Shown: positions 14,001 through 14,406 of the stretch, piece by piece
Layout of the letters: every line of letters begins with the position of its first letter
Position numbering within the stretch: the first letter of the stretch is position 1
NCBI GenBank assembly: GCA_047630355.1
Contig: JBLHXN010000084.1
Location: forward strand, 1 to 14,406
Length of the DNA: 14,406 nucleotides
Direction of reading: 5' to 3'
Origin: JANQUM01 sp047630355
GTDB lineage: Bacteria > Bacteroidota > Bacteroidia > Cytophagales > Spirosomataceae
Notes under the pieces: generated by a model
The model's database searches: none
The model's input: only the letters and a program-made list of their open reading frames with translations
Told to the model about the DNA's origin: nothing
Made by a program: the position numbers and the translations under genes

Positions 14001-14406
14001 GCGGTAGAATCATTGCTCTGAAAAAACGACGGAATTAATAAATCATCGTAATCTTTTTGCCCCGCAAAAGCCCGAATGTAATGAATACCTTTTGTGGTAA
14101 GTTTAAAAGTTTTACGGACCGGATTATACGACAGTAATCCTTGCTGAACCGTAGACATCAATCCACCCTGAAACTGTTGTGCTGGCCTCCCTACACTTTT
14201 AGCAATCTCTTCTACGGTGAATTCAAAATCCTGCGTTTTACGCACGTAATTATTTACCAAAAGTAACGGATTGAAACCAGCCATTCCGCTTAAATCCTGC
14301 ACCCTTTTTGGATTAAAGAAGTTAAAAGATTCAAATAGTACCGGCACCTGGGCCTTTCCGGCTACGATGTAAAAATCCATTTTCTGTGTAGCTAAATCCC
14401 ACCGGA
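11036..14406 (-). CDS. C-terminal part of a giant, probably exported protein of unknown function
   Basis: The frame is open through the right edge. An ATG lies at 14378-14380, but eight sensible codons precede it (RWDLATQK), so the true start is outside. About 1120 residues are visible. I do not know its function; it resembles large uncharacterised Bacteroidota proteins. Near residues 47-112 of the part after that ATG is a winged-helix-like segment (FTVEEIAKSVGRPAQQF to KLTTKGIHYIRAFAG). Then come about 900 residues of repeated beta strands and turns, as in a beta-helix or beta-rich surface protein. I see no Cys at all and no membrane segment, which fits an exported protein. The tail is Lys/Glu-rich (EQKEKKEEKKKATEVEGF). 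A heptamer array follows the stop by 9 nt and a cyclophilin lipoprotein gene lies downstream, which might help fold it; that link is inference. Confidence 0.8.
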   Translation of the reverse strand, partial: RWDLATQKMDFYIVAGKAQVPVLFESFNFFNPKRVQDLSGMAGFNPLLLVNNYVRKTQDFEFTVEEIAKSVGRPAQQFQGGLMSTVQQGLLSYNPVRKTFKLTTKGIHYIRAFAGQKDYDDLLIPSFFQSNDSTANGTLDLKSKDLTIRGTQRFSLSDELGIYVIPYDNILQFKKNRTFAFDGQLIVKNYRFAGKGLEIDYDNFSVKLTKIDSISFIPIAIYEKGGKVEIGSHVKFEHSGVVYLNRPDNKSGKMNLPEYPRLVMEKGVIVFFDKNDRKGGQFNRDVYFDIPKIDHDSLNVKDLEFVGTFHSDNILKPFQEKLVVMPDITLGFSHKVPNGSYEVYGSKLSSMAFASALIMDGKGLHSSGKINHLAAALDASNVNFFSDSLIAVGEIGEIKETVNTQMAYFPQVAVNNYSLKWIPDADSMLIASKKGFDFYEGTSTLTGKLLVRTGGLFGLGVLARTDSEMQSDNFKFDKPGFQANQSVFKIKSAVASAKPVLLGENVNVNFNVINSLVEIAMNEQGFNDSTKASLEFPSAAYRTNIGRAKWDIDKKTISMQGNVENTTFSSTNDGQLGLAFNGSAAQYDIVGMTLNIDGVPFITSADARIIPDKGKVVIQRNAAMQPFVNAGLTIDTLNGYHNLINGNIRILSKKKFTGDATYQFVNVSSDTFNIKMGNFELKDLLLNKQSRNKDALLSTVANAKVRVGDSLFLSPKMLYKGDISMLAPQKNLSLDGFVIPELKKYPQLGGNWITYQGDKSEEITINVNEQLISGDSRIYAGLHVKANSGTNGLYPTFLSVKKSPEDDDIFTANGTFRRDEPNKRFVIYPEENSRESSRYELIDNEGIIRTEGKFNMLGGEISKYIDAAGFAEVNLDSNDYAFDMMMLYEFPLSQQLAASMANTIIKTNLDEGNNESAIPFESEEFMSKLTQFVSEKDAKTYRDQLYKQHLPMFKFSPKFATTIVLSDLKMKWNPEINSFYSVGKIGVSNIGESDVNAMISGYLEIKKNPLAGDEVYLFLEVSGENWYYLGYKDGEMGVVSSDDSFNKLIAKKDKGAKNKDYKVISIDFAEPITFRRRFLATYRGLDDESFGKKPVNPKKLVLTPEQKEKKEEKKKATEVEGF

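Noticed and set aside
11573..14038. Several plus-strand frames over the giant gene (for example 13403-13783)
   Set aside because: Shadows of a continuous minus-strand coding frame; no start context or family resemblance.

Overview
The window is chromosomal DNA of a Bacteroidota bacterium, most likely of the Cytophagales type. The evidence is moderate GC, no strong Shine-Dalgarno sequences ahead of the genes, three good matches to the Bacteroidota -7 promoter box TAnnTTTG, relaxed lipoprotein signal peptides, and several families common in that phylum (DUF2461, RhlE with a Gly/Arg-rich tail, a very large Cys-free protein). No prophage, transposase, rRNA, tRNA or CRISPR array was seen.

Layout, left to right. 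Positions 1-167 may hold the tail of an upstream gene and a hairpin. A DinB-like protein (minus) and an exported rhodanese-domain protein (plus) diverge from 711-784. A 295-bp spacer with two small repeat types leads to a glycine-zipper protein (1629-2261). That gene converges on an unidentified 130-aa gene (2361-2753, minus) across a strong bidirectional terminator. The 130-aa gene is divergent from an XRE/S24 repressor-like gene (2867-3631), and the shared spacer carries a candidate operator. A VapB/VapC-type toxin-antitoxin pair follows (3741-4330), then a lipoprotein that joins a c-type-cytochrome-like segment to a copper monooxygenase (PHM-like) domain with all six expected copper ligands (4358-5704).

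The RNA helicase gene rhlE (5888-7210, minus) has its own promoter and a structured leader. Upstream of it lies a small membrane-protein gene that appears frameshifted (7376-7617, minus). A LURP-one-like protein (7707-8306) meets a DUF2461 protein (8308-8979, minus) with only one base between stop codons. On the minus strand follow an RmlD-like reductase (9125-10024), a cyclophilin lipoprotein that probably starts at TTG (10110-10838), and the C-terminal part of a giant, cysteine-free, probably exported protein that runs off the right edge (11036-14406).

The genes look like ordinary chromosomal housekeeping and envelope functions rather than one pathway. The most unusual signals are the cytochrome/copper-monooxygenase fusion and the repeats between genes. 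Three arrays of 7-bp AGATNNN units sit just 3' of stop codons and run in the sense direction of the preceding gene. A 26-bp GC-rich repeat occurs identically in two spacers, and a TTGTCAGT-N6-ACTGAC palindrome occurs twice.
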